This document shows positions 1 to 7,676 of a stretch of DNA of 36,405 nt, piece after piece. Made by a program: the position numbers and the translations under genes. Positions within the stretch are counted from its first letter, which is position 1; every line of letters begins with the position of its first letter. The stretch spans positions 1 through 36,405 of the forward strand of contig JAPLLV010000033.1 of NCBI GenBank assembly GCA_026387405.1. Direction: 5' to 3'. The notes under the pieces were generated by a model, which was not told the origin of the DNA, did no database searches, and worked only from the letters and a program-made list of their open reading frames with translations. Source of the stretch: Candidatus Omnitrophota bacterium. Lineage in GTDB: Bacteria; Omnitrophota; Gorgyraeia; Gygaellales; Profunditerraquicolaceae.

Positions 1-2
1 TT

Positions 3-353
3 GATGATGAAGAATTGATTAGAAGAAGCCTGGAAAGGTTACTAAGTAAAGAAGGTTACAGTTTGGTGATAGCAAAAAACGGTCAGGAGGCCATCGAAAA
101 AATTAAAGAATCTGATTTCGATTTAATTATCTCTGATATTAGGATGCCTGAGTTAGATGGTATAGAGACTATACAGCATATCCGCGATTATCTAAAGAAG
201 TCCAACAAAAAATTAATCCCAGAGATATTAATAACCGGTTACGCAGATTTAGAAAAATATAACAAGGCTATGGAGTTGAAAGTAAAGTATTATATATATA
301 AACCATTTGATAGTTTCGATTTCTTGAGCGCTGTTAAGAGATATATCGGATAA
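3..353 (+). CDS. Response regulator receiver protein, 5' end cut by window
   Basis: The reading frame is open from base 3 and begins with DDEELIRR, the acidic pair that normally follows the first beta strand of a CheY-like receiver, so only the first few residues are missing and the true start lies left of the window. The phospho-acceptor aspartate is in LIISDIRMPELDG, the conserved Thr is in ILITGYA and the conserved Lys is in YIYKPF. No output domain follows, so it is a single-receiver protein that probably passes phosphate or binds a partner. It stops 15 bases before the PilZ-methyltransferase gene and is likely co-transcribed with it. The stretch is AT-rich like the next gene. The family is secure; the partner is unknown. 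Confidence 0.9.
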   Translation, partial: DDEELIRRSLERLLSKEGYSLVIAKNGQEAIEKIKESDFDLIISDIRMPELDGIETIQHIRDYLKKSNKKLIPEILITGYADLEKYNKAMELKVKYYIYKPFDSFDFLSAVKRYIG

Positions 354-368
354 GAGGAGGATATTTTT

Positions 369-1733
369 ATGTCTAGAATTCCCACAGAACAAAGATCATA
401 CCCCCGTTTAAAAAGTAATTTGAAAGTAGATATCTCGGGAAATAGCCCCGGTACATCTGTTGATTTAAGCGAAAGTGGAATGAGTATAAATTCAGTAGAA
501 ACTATTTCCAGCCCAAACATATCGTTAAAAATAGATTTTACCAATGATGAATTGGAATTAAAAACAGAAGCGAGATTAGTCTGGAAACGAGATTTAGAAG
601 ATGGCAGTTCTTCTTATGGCGTAGAATTTATTGGACTTAATGATGCTCAAAAGGTTACATTGAGAAAGGAATTGATTAAAACCCAGATTAAAGAGCTTTT
701 AAAAGAAATTAAAGACAATAAAATTAAAGAAGATATCTCTAATTTCTTTTTGGGAGATATTCTCGATTATACTAACGAAGTTAACAAAATTATTTCTCAT
801 TTATCTAAGGGTAATTCTTATTCCGAAGAAATAGAAAAGAAGATAGCGCATTTAAATAATCAAATTTTACTTAAAGGATACTGCCTGGAAGAATTGATTA
901 ATAACAAGGTAATAATAAATAAAAGCAAGGAGCATTTTAGGTCTTTGGTTGGCACATGGGCATATAAAAGTGCGATTGTTAAGCGAGCTTTTGAAAAACC
1001 TCGTGGATATCCAGGAGATTATTTAATGCTGGAAACGGTCTACAATAACCGAACATTGACAGAAAGTGGGATAGGCTACTATTTTGATAAATATTTTTTG
1101 AGCAATCCTTATGCGGTGGCAGTGAGATATCGAAAGGATAAATTGCGCGAAATCCTTAGAAAGGAAATTCAAAACTCATCATTAAAGGCAATAAAAATAT
1201 TTGATATCGCCTGCGGCTCATGCCGAGAAATTAAAGAATTGCCGCAATCTTTATTTAAGGACAAAACAGTAATTTTTACTTGTTTAGATTGGGATCAGGA
1301 GGCTTTAGATTTTTCTTTCGATGCTCTTAAAGATTTTACCAAAAACGCAAAATTCAATTTTGTCAAAGAAGATATAATGAACCTCATAAAAGATGATAAA
1401 TTAGTAGATTTGTTTGAGAAGCAGGATTTAGTGTATAGTATAGGTCTAATTGATTATTTACCAGACAGGATTCTGAAATTATTTATGCAATTCTTCTATG
1501 GTATTACGAGAGAAAATGGTAAATTAATTCTTACTCACAAGAATAAAGAAAAAACATTTTCGCCCTTACCACCAGATTGGTTTTGTAACTGGAAATTTGT
1601 GCCTCGGACCAAAGATGAGGTTATGCATTTATTTTATAATTGTGGGATAAAAGATTTCTCTTTATCAACAGATGTGGATGAATTTAACGACATATTTTAT
1701 TTCACATTTGTTAAACAACATAATGTAAAATGA
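369..1733 (+). CDS. PilZ domain fused to PhcB-like SAM methyltransferase
   Basis: This 454-residue protein starts with a PilZ domain (residues about 8-100). It shows both c-di-GMP contact motifs, RSYPR at 9-13 and DLSESG at 32-37, so ligand binding is likely. A linker of about 100 residues follows. The C-terminal half has RGYPGDY near 212 and a class I methyltransferase glycine motif, IFDIACGSCRE near 277, then a YSIGLIDYLPD segment. The RGYxGD element resembles the family annotated as extracellular-factor 3-hydroxypalmitate methyl-ester synthases (PhcB of Ralstonia). That assignment rests on remembered motif similarity, not on a search. The start has a good GAGGAGG site. The gene overlaps the following kinase by 4 bases (ATGA). 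A c-di-GMP-gated methyltransferase making a lipid signal is inference. Confidence 0.75.
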   Translation: MSRIPTEQRSYPRLKSNLKVDISGNSPGTSVDLSESGMSINSVETISSPNISLKIDFTNDELELKTEARLVWKRDLEDGSSSYGVEFIGLNDAQKVTLRKELIKTQIKELLKEIKDNKIKEDISNFFLGDILDYTNEVNKIISHLSKGNSYSEEIEKKIAHLNNQILLKGYCLEELINNKVIINKSKEHFRSLVGTWAYKSAIVKRAFEKPRGYPGDYLMLETVYNNRTLTESGIGYYFDKYFLSNPYAVAVRYRKDKLREILRKEIQNSSLKAIKIFDIACGSCREIKELPQSLFKDKTVIFTCLDWDQEALDFSFDALKDFTKNAKFNFVKEDIMNLIKDDKLVDLFEKQDLVYSIGLIDYLPDRILKLFMQFFYGITRENGKLILTHKNKEKTFSPLPPDWFCNWKFVPRTKDEVMHLFYNCGIKDFSLSTDVDEFNDIFYFTFVKQHNVK

Positions 1734-3874
1734 CATTTTTAGGTTTTACCGGATTAATAAATTTTCTCACCTGCATCTCTATAGCAATCTTTGTTATACT
1801 TAAAAACAGAAAGAATCCGCTAAATATCAGTTTTTCCAATTTAAATTTTAGTGTTGCTCTTTATAGTTTAGGTTATTTTTTATGGCAATTATCAAAGAAC
1901 GAAAATCAAGCTTTGTTTTGGTTTAAAATTCTAGTTGTGGGAATAATTTTAATAAATATAACCTATCTTTATTTCGTTTTTAATTTTCTTGGGTTGATCG
2001 AACAAAAGAGAAAACTTCTTAGAATTTGCGCTGTTATAAATCTTATATTTATTATTTTGAATTTAGTCTCTTTATTTTATTCTCGCCTTGAACCCAGGTT
2101 TAATTTAGGTTTCTGGCCAACTCCCACAGTTTTTTTCCATATTTATTTGATATTTTGGTTTTGGCAATGTTTATATGGGTTTTATTGGTTATTGAAAGGT
2201 TTACGGCTATGTACCGGCCTAAAACACGAACAGGTTAAGTATTTTACTATATCTGCCATTTTGGGTTTTGCTGGCGGAGCTACGAATTGGCCTAGTTGGT
2301 ATAATATCCATTTTCCCCCTTATTTAAACATATCAATCAGCTTATACATAGGTTTAGTAGCTTATGCGATCTTTCGTTTTCGTCTCCTTAATATTAATCT
2401 CGCTCTCACTCGCGCAGGAATATTCATTTTTGTTTATCTTTTTGTCTTAGGTATCCCTTTTGTCTTAGGTTATAAATATGGTTCTTGGCAGATTGCTACT
2501 TGGGTTACGGTTATCCTTGCCACCGCCGGCCCATTCATCTTTCTCTTCCTCCAGCGCCGGGCGGAAAAAGTCCTCCGTAAGGTGCAATTAGCCTACCAAC
2601 AGGCTTTGCGCAGCACCTCCTCCACGATGATGCTTAACAAGGATTTGGATAAACTCCTGAAGGTGATCGTGCTGAATGTAGTAGATATCGTTAAGGTGGC
2701 TTGGGCTGCGGTGTACCTGAAAGACGAAAAACAAGCTAAGTATATCCTAAAGCATAAGCGTTCAAGGTTAGAAGAGATAGGTCTTCCCGGTGAATTTGCC
2801 CTTGATTCAGCGCTGGCAAAGCATCTCTGTAACTCCAAACTTCCCCTAATAGGTGAGGAACTCCATTCTCAAGAATTAAAGGTCGGCTTAGCCGTGCCCT
2901 GCTTCTTAGACAGCAATATGATTGGTTTTCTGCTCTTAGGAGACAAACCAAAAGGACAGATATACGACCAGAGCGATGTAAACGAGTTTACCCTTCTTGC
3001 CAACCAGACCGCCTTAGCCATTGAGAACTGCCAGTTCTACGCCCAGGAAAGAGAGCATCATCATCTTTTAAGAGTCGCCTCTTTAGATAGGCAGATAGCT
3101 GATATGGCTCATGAAATAGATAATCCAAATCAGGCACTTTTAGGGTGTCTTTATAATTTGGAATTGACCCTTGATGAAGTAGCTGTAAATGTCCCTAAGG
3201 AGAAAATGGATCATCTTAAAGAGAAAATTAACAAAGCAAGATTCCACACCATGAGGATATCCAAGATGATTACTGCAGTTAGGGAATTCTCCAAGCCTAC
3301 CACAGGAGAACTGGTTCCTGTCAATCTCCAATGGATCCTGGATGATTTAGCTACTATACTGCAGCCGCAGATTAAGCATGAGGGCGTTACGTTTATTCAA
3401 GATATTCCCAAAGAACCCGTTTGGCTTAGAGCTAATAAAGTTGAAATAGAGCAAGTCCTGGTAAATTTAGGTACGAATTCCGTCCAGGCAATACAAGAGG
3501 TGGTAACGGCCGGAATGAATACCCCGGGATGGGGAAAAGAGATTAATCTAAAGGCCTACAAGATAGACAACAATATGCTGCGAATTGACTTTTCTGATAC
3601 AGGAAGCGGCATTGAAAAGAAACTTATAGAAGATATTTTCTTTGATTTTGTAACTACCAAAGCCTCGACAACAGGAACCGGCCTGGGGCTTGCCATCTCA
3701 AGAAAAATCATTAGCAAGCATAACGGCAAAATTTGGGCGGAGTCCGAAGGAAAATATAAAGGCGCAGCTTTCCACATAGAGCTGCCCATACCCAAAGATA
3801 TAAGCAAGGAAGATATAAGAAAAGCCGAAGAGGAGCGCGGAAATAAAACCAGGGGCGTAACATGGAATACTTAA
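1730..3874 (+). CDS. Membrane sensor histidine kinase (7TM-like, GAF, HATPase)
   Basis: This 714-residue kinase has several hydrophobic helices in residues 1-275, arranged like the N-terminal 7TM region of some histidine kinases. A GAF-like domain follows at about 290-435, then a dimerisation helix with the phospho-acceptor in MAHEIDNPNQ (His near 460). The ATPase has an N box (NLGTNSVQAI, about 579), a G1 box (DTGSGIE, about 623) and GTGLGLA (about 650), so catalysis looks intact. The start overlaps the methyltransferase stop in ATGA, which implies translational coupling. DNA before about 2450 is near one third GC and DNA after about 2520 is near half or above, a sharp break just after the membrane part. 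The ligand is unknown; neighbour order suggests a membrane-permeant lipid signal, as for PhcS. Confidence 0.88.
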   Translation: MTFLGFTGLINFLTCISIAIFVILKNRKNPLNISFSNLNFSVALYSLGYFLWQLSKNENQALFWFKILVVGIILINITYLYFVFNFLGLIEQKRKLLRICAVINLIFIILNLVSLFYSRLEPRFNLGFWPTPTVFFHIYLIFWFWQCLYGFYWLLKGLRLCTGLKHEQVKYFTISAILGFAGGATNWPSWYNIHFPPYLNISISLYIGLVAYAIFRFRLLNINLALTRAGIFIFVYLFVLGIPFVLGYKYGSWQIATWVTVILATAGPFIFLFLQRRAEKVLRKVQLAYQQALRSTSSTMMLNKDLDKLLKVIVLNVVDIVKVAWAAVYLKDEKQAKYILKHKRSRLEEIGLPGEFALDSALAKHLCNSKLPLIGEELHSQELKVGLAVPCFLDSNMIGFLLLGDKPKGQIYDQSDVNEFTLLANQTALAIENCQFYAQEREHHHLLRVASLDRQIADMAHEIDNPNQALLGCLYNLELTLDEVAVNVPKEKMDHLKEKINKARFHTMRISKMITAVREFSKPTTGELVPVNLQWILDDLATILQPQIKHEGVTFIQDIPKEPVWLRANKVEIEQVLVNLGTNSVQAIQEVVTAGMNTPGWGKEINLKAYKIDNNMLRIDFSDTGSGIEKKLIEDIFFDFVTTKASTTGTGLGLAISRKIISKHNGKIWAESEGKYKGAAFHIELPIPKDISKEDIRKAEEERGNKTRGVTWNT

Positions 3875-3893
3875 GCTAAAGGAGGCAGGACAC

Positions 3894-4280
3894 ATGAGCG
3901 AAAGAGACATAAAGCTGCTTATTGTTGACGACGAAGAAGATATTCTGATAGAAAGCAAAGAAATCCTTGAGAAAAAAGGCTTCAGCGTTTTTACGGCTAT
4001 CGACTCAGGCCAGGCATTGGAGGTTATAAAAAAAGAAATGCCAAAAATCTATATCTTGGATATCCATATGCCGAAATCAGAACTGGACGGCCTGCGAGTT
4101 TTAGAGGAAATCCGAAAGACGGATAAAGCTGCCTATTGCATTATGCTCTCAAGGGTTGATGAAAAGGAAAAAATAGACACAGCTAAGAGACTGGGCGCCA
4201 ACCGCTATATTTTAAAGCCTATAGATTATCCGGAGTTATTAGAACTCATAGATGAAGCTGCAAAAGCCGTAAAAAGATAA
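3894..4280 (+). CDS. Single-domain response regulator
   Basis: This 128-residue CheY-like receiver has the acidic pair in LLIVDDEED, an acceptor Asp near residue 56 in YILDIHMP, and the conserved Lys in YILKPID. The usual Thr is Ser (IMLSRV), a common tolerated change. An insertion (KSEL) lengthens the loop after the acceptor. A clear AAGGAGG site precedes the ATG, which lies 19 bases after the kinase stop, so it is the likely cognate partner of that kinase. There is no output domain, so phosphate probably moves on to, or controls, another protein of the cluster. Confidence 0.9.
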   Translation: MSERDIKLLIVDDEEDILIESKEILEKKGFSVFTAIDSGQALEVIKKEMPKIYILDIHMPKSELDGLRVLEEIRKTDKAAYCIMLSRVDEKEKIDTAKRLGANRYILKPIDYPELLELIDEAAKAVKR

Positions 4281-4291
4281 GGAGAAGCCCA

Positions 4292-4660
4292 ATGGATGAA
4301 GTCGTAAAGAAACAAAATCTCCAGCCTCCCTTAAAGACAGATCCTTATACCGAAGAGCTTTTTCAGAAAATAAAAGAACAAAACATAACCATTGACCCCA
4401 CGATTTGGTCTATGCTTACTCATGTTTTGGGAAACAGGATGCTCGCCATTATGTATAATCTCGGGGATTTTTTAGATACGCCCAAATGGATACTTAAAAC
4501 CGGTTCTTACGTAATGATTTTTTTATACAAAATTACAGGCGGCAGAGGGAAGATGTATACTGTAGATGTGCAGTTGAAACGAGCTTTGAATAACGCCGTT
4601 ATGATAAAAGATTTCCTAAATCGCCTAAGAAAAGAAACGGAGAAAAAGGCAGGCTTTTGA
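4292..4660 (+). CDS. Small protein, possible stand-alone histidine phosphotransfer (DHp-like)
   Basis: I do not recognise a named family for this 122-residue protein. It is mostly helical. Residues about 42-58 read LTHVLGNRMLAIMYNLGDF, where H44 followed by x-L-x-N resembles the H box of kinase dimerisation helices. A second helix near the C-terminus (LKRALNNAVMIKDFLNRLR) could complete a hairpin. There is no ATPase domain. It sits between a single-domain receiver and an acyl carrier protein, with an AAGGAG site 12 bases after the upstream stop, so it belongs to the same operon. A role as a phosphorelay intermediate is inference from one motif and the context. Confidence 0.6.
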   Translation: MDEVVKKQNLQPPLKTDPYTEELFQKIKEQNITIDPTIWSMLTHVLGNRMLAIMYNLGDFLDTPKWILKTGSYVMIFLYKITGGRGKMYTVDVQLKRALNNAVMIKDFLNRLRKETEKKAGF

Positions 4661-4965
4661 TGCTATCCTTCCTAAAGAGGATAAAAGAAAAAAAGCAGCA
4701 GCATTTAAACAAGCTTCACGAAAGAAAAAAGCAGGAATTATTTGTCCGAGTCCAAAAGGTAATAGCAAACGAGCTTAAAATAAAAGACATAAGTACAATA
4801 AAACTTAACTCCAGGTTTAAAGAAGACCTGGGAGTTGATTCTTTAGCAAGCATTGAATTGATAATGGGATTGGAAAGCGAATTCAATTTAGAGATATCGG
4901 ATGAAGACAGCGATAAATTATTAACTGTTAAAAATGCAGTTGATTATCTTGAGAATAAAGTTTAG
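4660..4965 (+). CDS. Acyl carrier protein with basic N-terminal extension
   Basis: Residues about 28-101 form an acyl carrier protein fold with the phosphopantetheine attachment motif GVDSLASIEL (Ser near 61), followed by a typical acidic helix and the NAVDYLENKV ending. A lysine-rich, coiled-coil-like extension of about 25 residues precedes it. The ATG at 4660 overlaps the preceding stop in TGATG, so translation is coupled; a TTG at 4657 is possible but less likely. An ACP inside a two-component cluster is unusual. It could present a fatty-acyl chain to the PhcB-like methyltransferase upstream, which is inference. It is not the housekeeping acpP by context, since no fab genes are adjacent. 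Confidence 0.85.
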   Translation: MLSFLKRIKEKKQQHLNKLHERKKQELFVRVQKVIANELKIKDISTIKLNSRFKEDLGVDSLASIELIMGLESEFNLEISDEDSDKLLTVKNAVDYLENKV

Positions 4966-4977
4966 GGGATAGATACG

Positions 4978-5754
4978 ATGAAAATTTTAACCGTAGATGA
5001 CGAGATCGGGATTTGCGAGCAGATTAAGGATACTTTTTCCAAAACAGGCTATGAAGTACTCATGGCCTTAAACGGAAAAGAGGCGCTTTCTATAGTCAGG
5101 AAGGAAAAACCGAAGATAGTATTTCTTGATATACGCATGGAAGGGATGGACGGCTTAGAGGTTTTGCGGCAGATCAAAGAGGTTGATCCTTCAATAAAAG
5201 TAATCATGCTTAGTATAGCAGATGACCCGGATACCCAAAATAAGGCAAAGCTACTTGGCGCATCTGGATTCGTAAGAAAACCTTTTTTTGACAGGGGCCT
5301 TATAGATGAGGTCATAATGAAAGTAAACCAGATGGCAAAAGAGAGAGAGCCTGCCAGGATGCTCATCGTAGATGACGAGGAAGGGATACGCGCTTCATTA
5401 AAGGATTTTTTAACCAAGCGGTTTGAGTGCGACGTTGTCGAGGCAGCAAACGGGCAGCAGGCAATCGATTTATTAAGAAAGGAAAAATTCGATCTTTTGT
5501 TTCTTGATATAAGGATGCCGGGCATAAGCGGGATGGATGTAATTAAAGAGAAAAAGAAGCTGGATTACAAGCCCGCTATCTGGGTAATCACGCATTTTGA
5601 CAGCGAAGAAGTCGCGCATAAAGTCATAAAGGAAGGCGCGGACGATTATATACCAAAGCCTTTTTCTCTTAGGCTGCTGGATAAAAAGATAAGGAATTTC
5701 TTAGTTTCAATCGGCAAGTATAAACCTAAAGGTAGCGCGGATTCTGGAAAATAA
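4978..5754 (+). CDS. Tandem receiver protein (REC-REC)
   Basis: This 258-residue protein has two complete receiver domains (about 1-118 and 125-245). Acceptor Asp residues lie near 51 (FLDIRMEG) and 177 (FLDIRMPG), and Lys residues in VRKPFF and IPKPFS. The first receiver has IMLSIA in place of a Thr and the second has WVITHF, so both look phosphorylatable. There is no DNA-binding or enzymatic domain. It is the last gene of the plus-strand operon and overlaps the convergent XRE-cupin gene by 29 bases at the 3' ends. Two receivers in series could integrate signals or act as a phosphate sink. Confidence 0.88.
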   Translation: MKILTVDDEIGICEQIKDTFSKTGYEVLMALNGKEALSIVRKEKPKIVFLDIRMEGMDGLEVLRQIKEVDPSIKVIMLSIADDPDTQNKAKLLGASGFVRKPFFDRGLIDEVIMKVNQMAKEREPARMLIVDDEEGIRASLKDFLTKRFECDVVEAANGQQAIDLLRKEKFDLLFLDIRMPGISGMDVIKEKKKLDYKPAIWVITHFDSEEVAHKVIKEGADDYIPKPFSLRLLDKKIRNFLVSIGKYKPKGSADSGK

Positions 5755-6385
5755 GGCAGCGGGCTTCGGATTTGGAGTTATTCTCAAACCAGTGGGCAAT
5801 TGTGCTCTCAAAGGAAAGGCCGTCGCCTTTCTTTAAAATATGTTTGTCCTCACCTATATAACAGCTGACCCGTCCTTTTAAACAATAAACATACTTCTCA
5901 AATTTCAAGATACTGTAATTTTCCAGTATTTGCGATTCAAGGGCAGTGCCTTTTAAAATCTCTTTTATCTGTTCGAGCCTTTCTTTATCCAGGCCTAGTT
6001 CCGGATCCTGTTCGAGTTTAGTTTTCCCCTGCGGTTCTAATACCAATTCCTGCACCATAAAGTTCCTGTTTTGGCGGCTAAGCAGCTCAGCATAAACCTG
6101 TCCGCTGAAAACATACTTTCCTAACCGCCTGTTTTTCCTGATTACATCTATAGGTTCGGTTTCTTCTTCAGTGTCTTTTTTTAATTCGCTGAGACTGATT
6201 CCAAGAGCCGTGCATATTTGATGCAGAGAAAATCCCCTGCCGTCTGTGTGTCCCGCCTCAATTCTTTGCAGGGACCTGAAGGTTATGGTTTCCCGTTCAA
6301 AGTCATTGAGCATTAAGCGGTGCAGTTCGTTTAGGCTCAAGCCTTTTTCCTGCCTTAGTTTTTTGATTTTTTCATGTAATTTCAT
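5726..6385 (-). CDS. XRE-family HTH regulator with C-terminal cupin
   Basis: This 219-residue protein has a helix-turn-helix of the XRE/Cro type at about 4-62 (KIKKLRQEKGLSLNELHRL and the recognition part FRSLQRIEAGH). A middle linker follows, and a small cupin-like beta barrel occupies about 140-215 (YVYCLKGRVSCYIG, KKGDGLSFES, AHWFENNS). This architecture is typical of regulators that sense a small molecule through the cupin. The gene is divergent from the receiver gene at 6637, and three 8-bp sites lie between them, so it may regulate both. An AGAGGTG ribosome site precedes the ATG, with a minus-strand promoter just upstream. Its 3' end overlaps the tandem receiver gene. Confidence 0.85.
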   Translation of the reverse strand: MKLHEKIKKLRQEKGLSLNELHRLMLNDFERETITFRSLQRIEAGHTDGRGFSLHQICTALGISLSELKKDTEEETEPIDVIRKNRRLGKYVFSGQVYAELLSRQNRNFMVQELVLEPQGKTKLEQDPELGLDKERLEQIKEILKGTALESQILENYSILKFEKYVYCLKGRVSCYIGEDKHILKKGDGLSFESTIAHWFENNSKSEARCLIFQNPRYL

Positions 6386-6403
6386 GCCTTCACCTCTAAT
6401 ACA

Positions 6404-6432
6404 ATTTTAAGACAAAAAACTCATTTTGTCAA
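6404..6432 (-). promoter_or_regulatory. Promoter of the XRE-cupin gene
   Basis: On the minus strand TTGACA (6432-6427) is followed after exactly 17 bases by TAAAAT (6409-6404), a near-consensus housekeeping sigma promoter. The predicted start leaves a leader of roughly 12 bases that carries the AGAGGTG ribosome site. An inverted pair TTGTCA (6426-6431) and TGACAA (6442-6447) overlaps the -35 box and could be an operator. Confidence 0.65.
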
Positions 6433-6473
6433 GGAAAATTATGACAAGTATGGTAAAATAATATGAATATATC

Positions 6474-6593
6474 TGTCGTATGTATACTATAATTTATCAT
6501 TAACTCCTTATCTTACAATCAATTAAGCTAAAATCCGCTACTGAAATATCATACGACATAATTGTTGCAATATAGGCTTGACAAGTGTCGTAT
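6474..6593. promoter_or_regulatory. Three TGTCGTAT sites, probable operator
   Basis: TGTCGTAT occurs at 6474-6481 and 6586-6593 on the plus strand and at 6551-6558 on the minus strand. The last two are inverted relative to each other, and the right-hand one sits inside the spacer of the 6578-6606 promoter, where a bound protein would block RNA polymerase. Three copies of an 8-mer in 120 bases is far above chance. The XRE-cupin protein encoded next door is the obvious candidate ligand, by position only. Confidence 0.5.
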
Positions 6594-6606
6594 CCTATGT
6601 TATACT
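6578..6606 (+). promoter_or_regulatory. Consensus promoter for the 6637 receiver gene
   Basis: TTGACA (6578-6583), a 17-base spacer and TATACT (6601-6606) make a strong sigma-70-type promoter. Transcription should begin near 6613, about 24 bases before the ATG at 6637. One TGTCGTAT site occupies the spacer. Confidence 0.75.
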
Positions 6607-6636
6607 GTAACTGGAAAGAGAAAGGGACCAGAAAAG

Positions 6637-7014
6637 ATGAACATCCAAGGCAAGAATTTGAAACTGATGGTAGTTGATGATGTCGATGATATTTGTGAAT
6701 TTATGCAGTTGTATTTCACCCGCAGAGGCTTTACCGTATTTACTGCCGGTTCAGCAGAGGATGCCCTGCCGATCATTAAAGAACGGTCGCCCGATATCAT
6801 GCTTTTGGATGTGAATCTGCCTAAGATGAACGGCATAGATATGCTTAAATTAGTCAGGAAGTTTAATGATAAAGTAAAAGTAATCATGGTAACAGGCTAT
6901 GATGTAGAATTCCAAAAAGACCCGGAGTTCCAAAAGCTGAATGTCTTTGATGTTATGCGTAAACCCGTAACTCCCGAAGCATTGGATTCAAATATGGAAA
7001 GATTGTTAAAATAA
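6637..7014 (+). CDS. Single-domain response regulator
   Basis: This is a receiver of about 125 residues with KLMVVDDVDD, an acceptor Asp near 58 in IMLLDVNLPKMNG, Thr in VIMVTGYD and Lys in VMRKPVTP. The ATG at 6637 is chosen because the promoter -10 box ends at 6606, so any earlier in-frame start (6562) would not be transcribed. There is no output domain. It heads a second transcription unit with the small genes at 7027, 7266 and 7441 and the receiver at 7677. Expression is probably controlled by the operator sites upstream. Confidence 0.88.
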   Translation: MNIQGKNLKLMVVDDVDDICEFMQLYFTRRGFTVFTAGSAEDALPIIKERSPDIMLLDVNLPKMNGIDMLKLVRKFNDKVKVIMVTGYDVEFQKDPEFQKLNVFDVMRKPVTPEALDSNMERLLK

Positions 7015-7026
7015 AAAGGAGACATT

Positions 7027-7230
7027 ATGGATCTGCATAAAATAGCCCACGATATCTATGAAGCCTCAAAGCACTGGCATCTGACGTTATTTGCCGGTTT
7101 AATCGACTCTATCAGGCTTCATAGTAAAGTGGAAGAGAGAGACAGAATTAGCGGCCTTGGGGAAGTAATAGGTGATAATATTTTACAAAAAGAGATATTA
7201 ATCTCCCTATCCTCTCGCAGGGGCCTCTAA
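7027..7230 (+). CDS. Small hypothetical protein, 67 residues
   Basis: This small protein begins 12 bases after the receiver stop, behind a good AAAGGAG site, so it is probably translated. The N-terminal helix has IAHDIYEASKHW with H8, reminiscent of the H box of kinase dimerisation helices, as in the proteins at 4292 and 7677. The similarity is a few residues only. The stop codon lies in the loop of a short GGCCT/AGGCC hairpin. No family is recognised. Confidence 0.5.
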   Translation: MDLHKIAHDIYEASKHWHLTLFAGLIDSIRLHSKVEERDRISGLGEVIGDNILQKEILISLSSRRGL

Positions 7231-7247
7231 GGCCGCTTGTTTTTTTA
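7222..7247 (+). terminator. Weak candidate terminator
   Basis: A 5-bp stem GGCCT/AGGCC (7222-7226 with 7230-7234) is followed a few bases on by a run of T. The stem is short and the 7266 gene continues in the same direction, so it may cause partial termination only. Confidence 0.3.
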
Positions 7248-7265
7248 AGTGGAGAAGTTTTAAAA

Positions 7266-7463
7266 ATGGTTAAGGTAGAATGTACTAAATGCGGTCTCAC
7301 GGGATACACGGCAAGCCCGCAGCATTTAATCTGCGCCTGCGGGGGAAGGTTCAGGGAGGTTCCTGAATGTCACAAAGGAGCCAAAGTAACGTTAACTCAA
7401 GAGGCTATGGCTTTATATGACATAACGGCTTTTATTTATAATGCGGGAATTAAACTCAACTGA
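7266..7463 (+). CDS. Small zinc-ribbon-like protein, 65 residues
   Basis: The N-terminal half carries CTKCG (residues about 6-10) and CACGG (about 24-28) with an additional Cys near 35, in the pattern of a small zinc ribbon. A helix follows. A GGAG element precedes the ATG. Its last 23 bases overlap the start of the 7441 gene in another frame, which suggests coupling. Metal binding is inferred from spacing; the function is unknown. Confidence 0.5.
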   Translation: MVKVECTKCGLTGYTASPQHLICACGGRFREVPECHKGAKVTLTQEAMALYDITAFIYNAGIKLN

Positions 7464-7632
7464 CTCAAAAAAGTTCACCGCCTCTCAGATTGACTCGATG
7501 ATCGTAAACATCAGGAAGAATTTCTGGCCGAAAATAAAGGATAGGCAGTTCCCGCGGCATTGCGGCCTATGCAAGCTCTTTAGGTTATGTTGCATCATAA
7601 ATCCAAGACTGCTGTGTTATTGGATGAACTGA
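7441..7632 (+). CDS. Small protein with CX2CX5CX8CXW tail
   Basis: This is a 63-residue protein with a basic N-terminal part (DSMIVNIRKNFWPKI) and a C-terminal cysteine cluster, HCGLC then five residues to C, then INP, then C-x-W, at about 40-61. The same spacing and the HCG, INP and C-x-W residues recur at the end of the LacI-type protein at 10739, so the tail is probably a real conserved module that binds zinc or an iron-sulfur cluster. The frame is closed upstream at 7423-7425, so ATG 7441 is the first start; no strong ribosome site is visible. Confidence 0.5.
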   Translation: MRELNSTDSKKFTASQIDSMIVNIRKNFWPKIKDRQFPRHCGLCKLFRLCCIINPRLLCYWMN

Positions 7633-7676
7633 CAAAGAAAGTTTTATTTATGGAAAAATATAGTATAATGCGAGAT

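Noticed and set aside
5049-5525. Long minus-strand open frame inside the tandem receiver gene
   Set aside because: It is a shadow of a well-supported gene; its translation is Ser-rich with no domain.
6562-6636. N-terminal extension of the 6637 receiver
   Set aside because: This start lies upstream of the promoter -35 and -10 boxes and could not be transcribed from it.
7587-7676. N-terminal extension of the 7677 receiver
   Set aside because: It overlaps the cysteine-tail gene and adds about 30 residues without receiver character.
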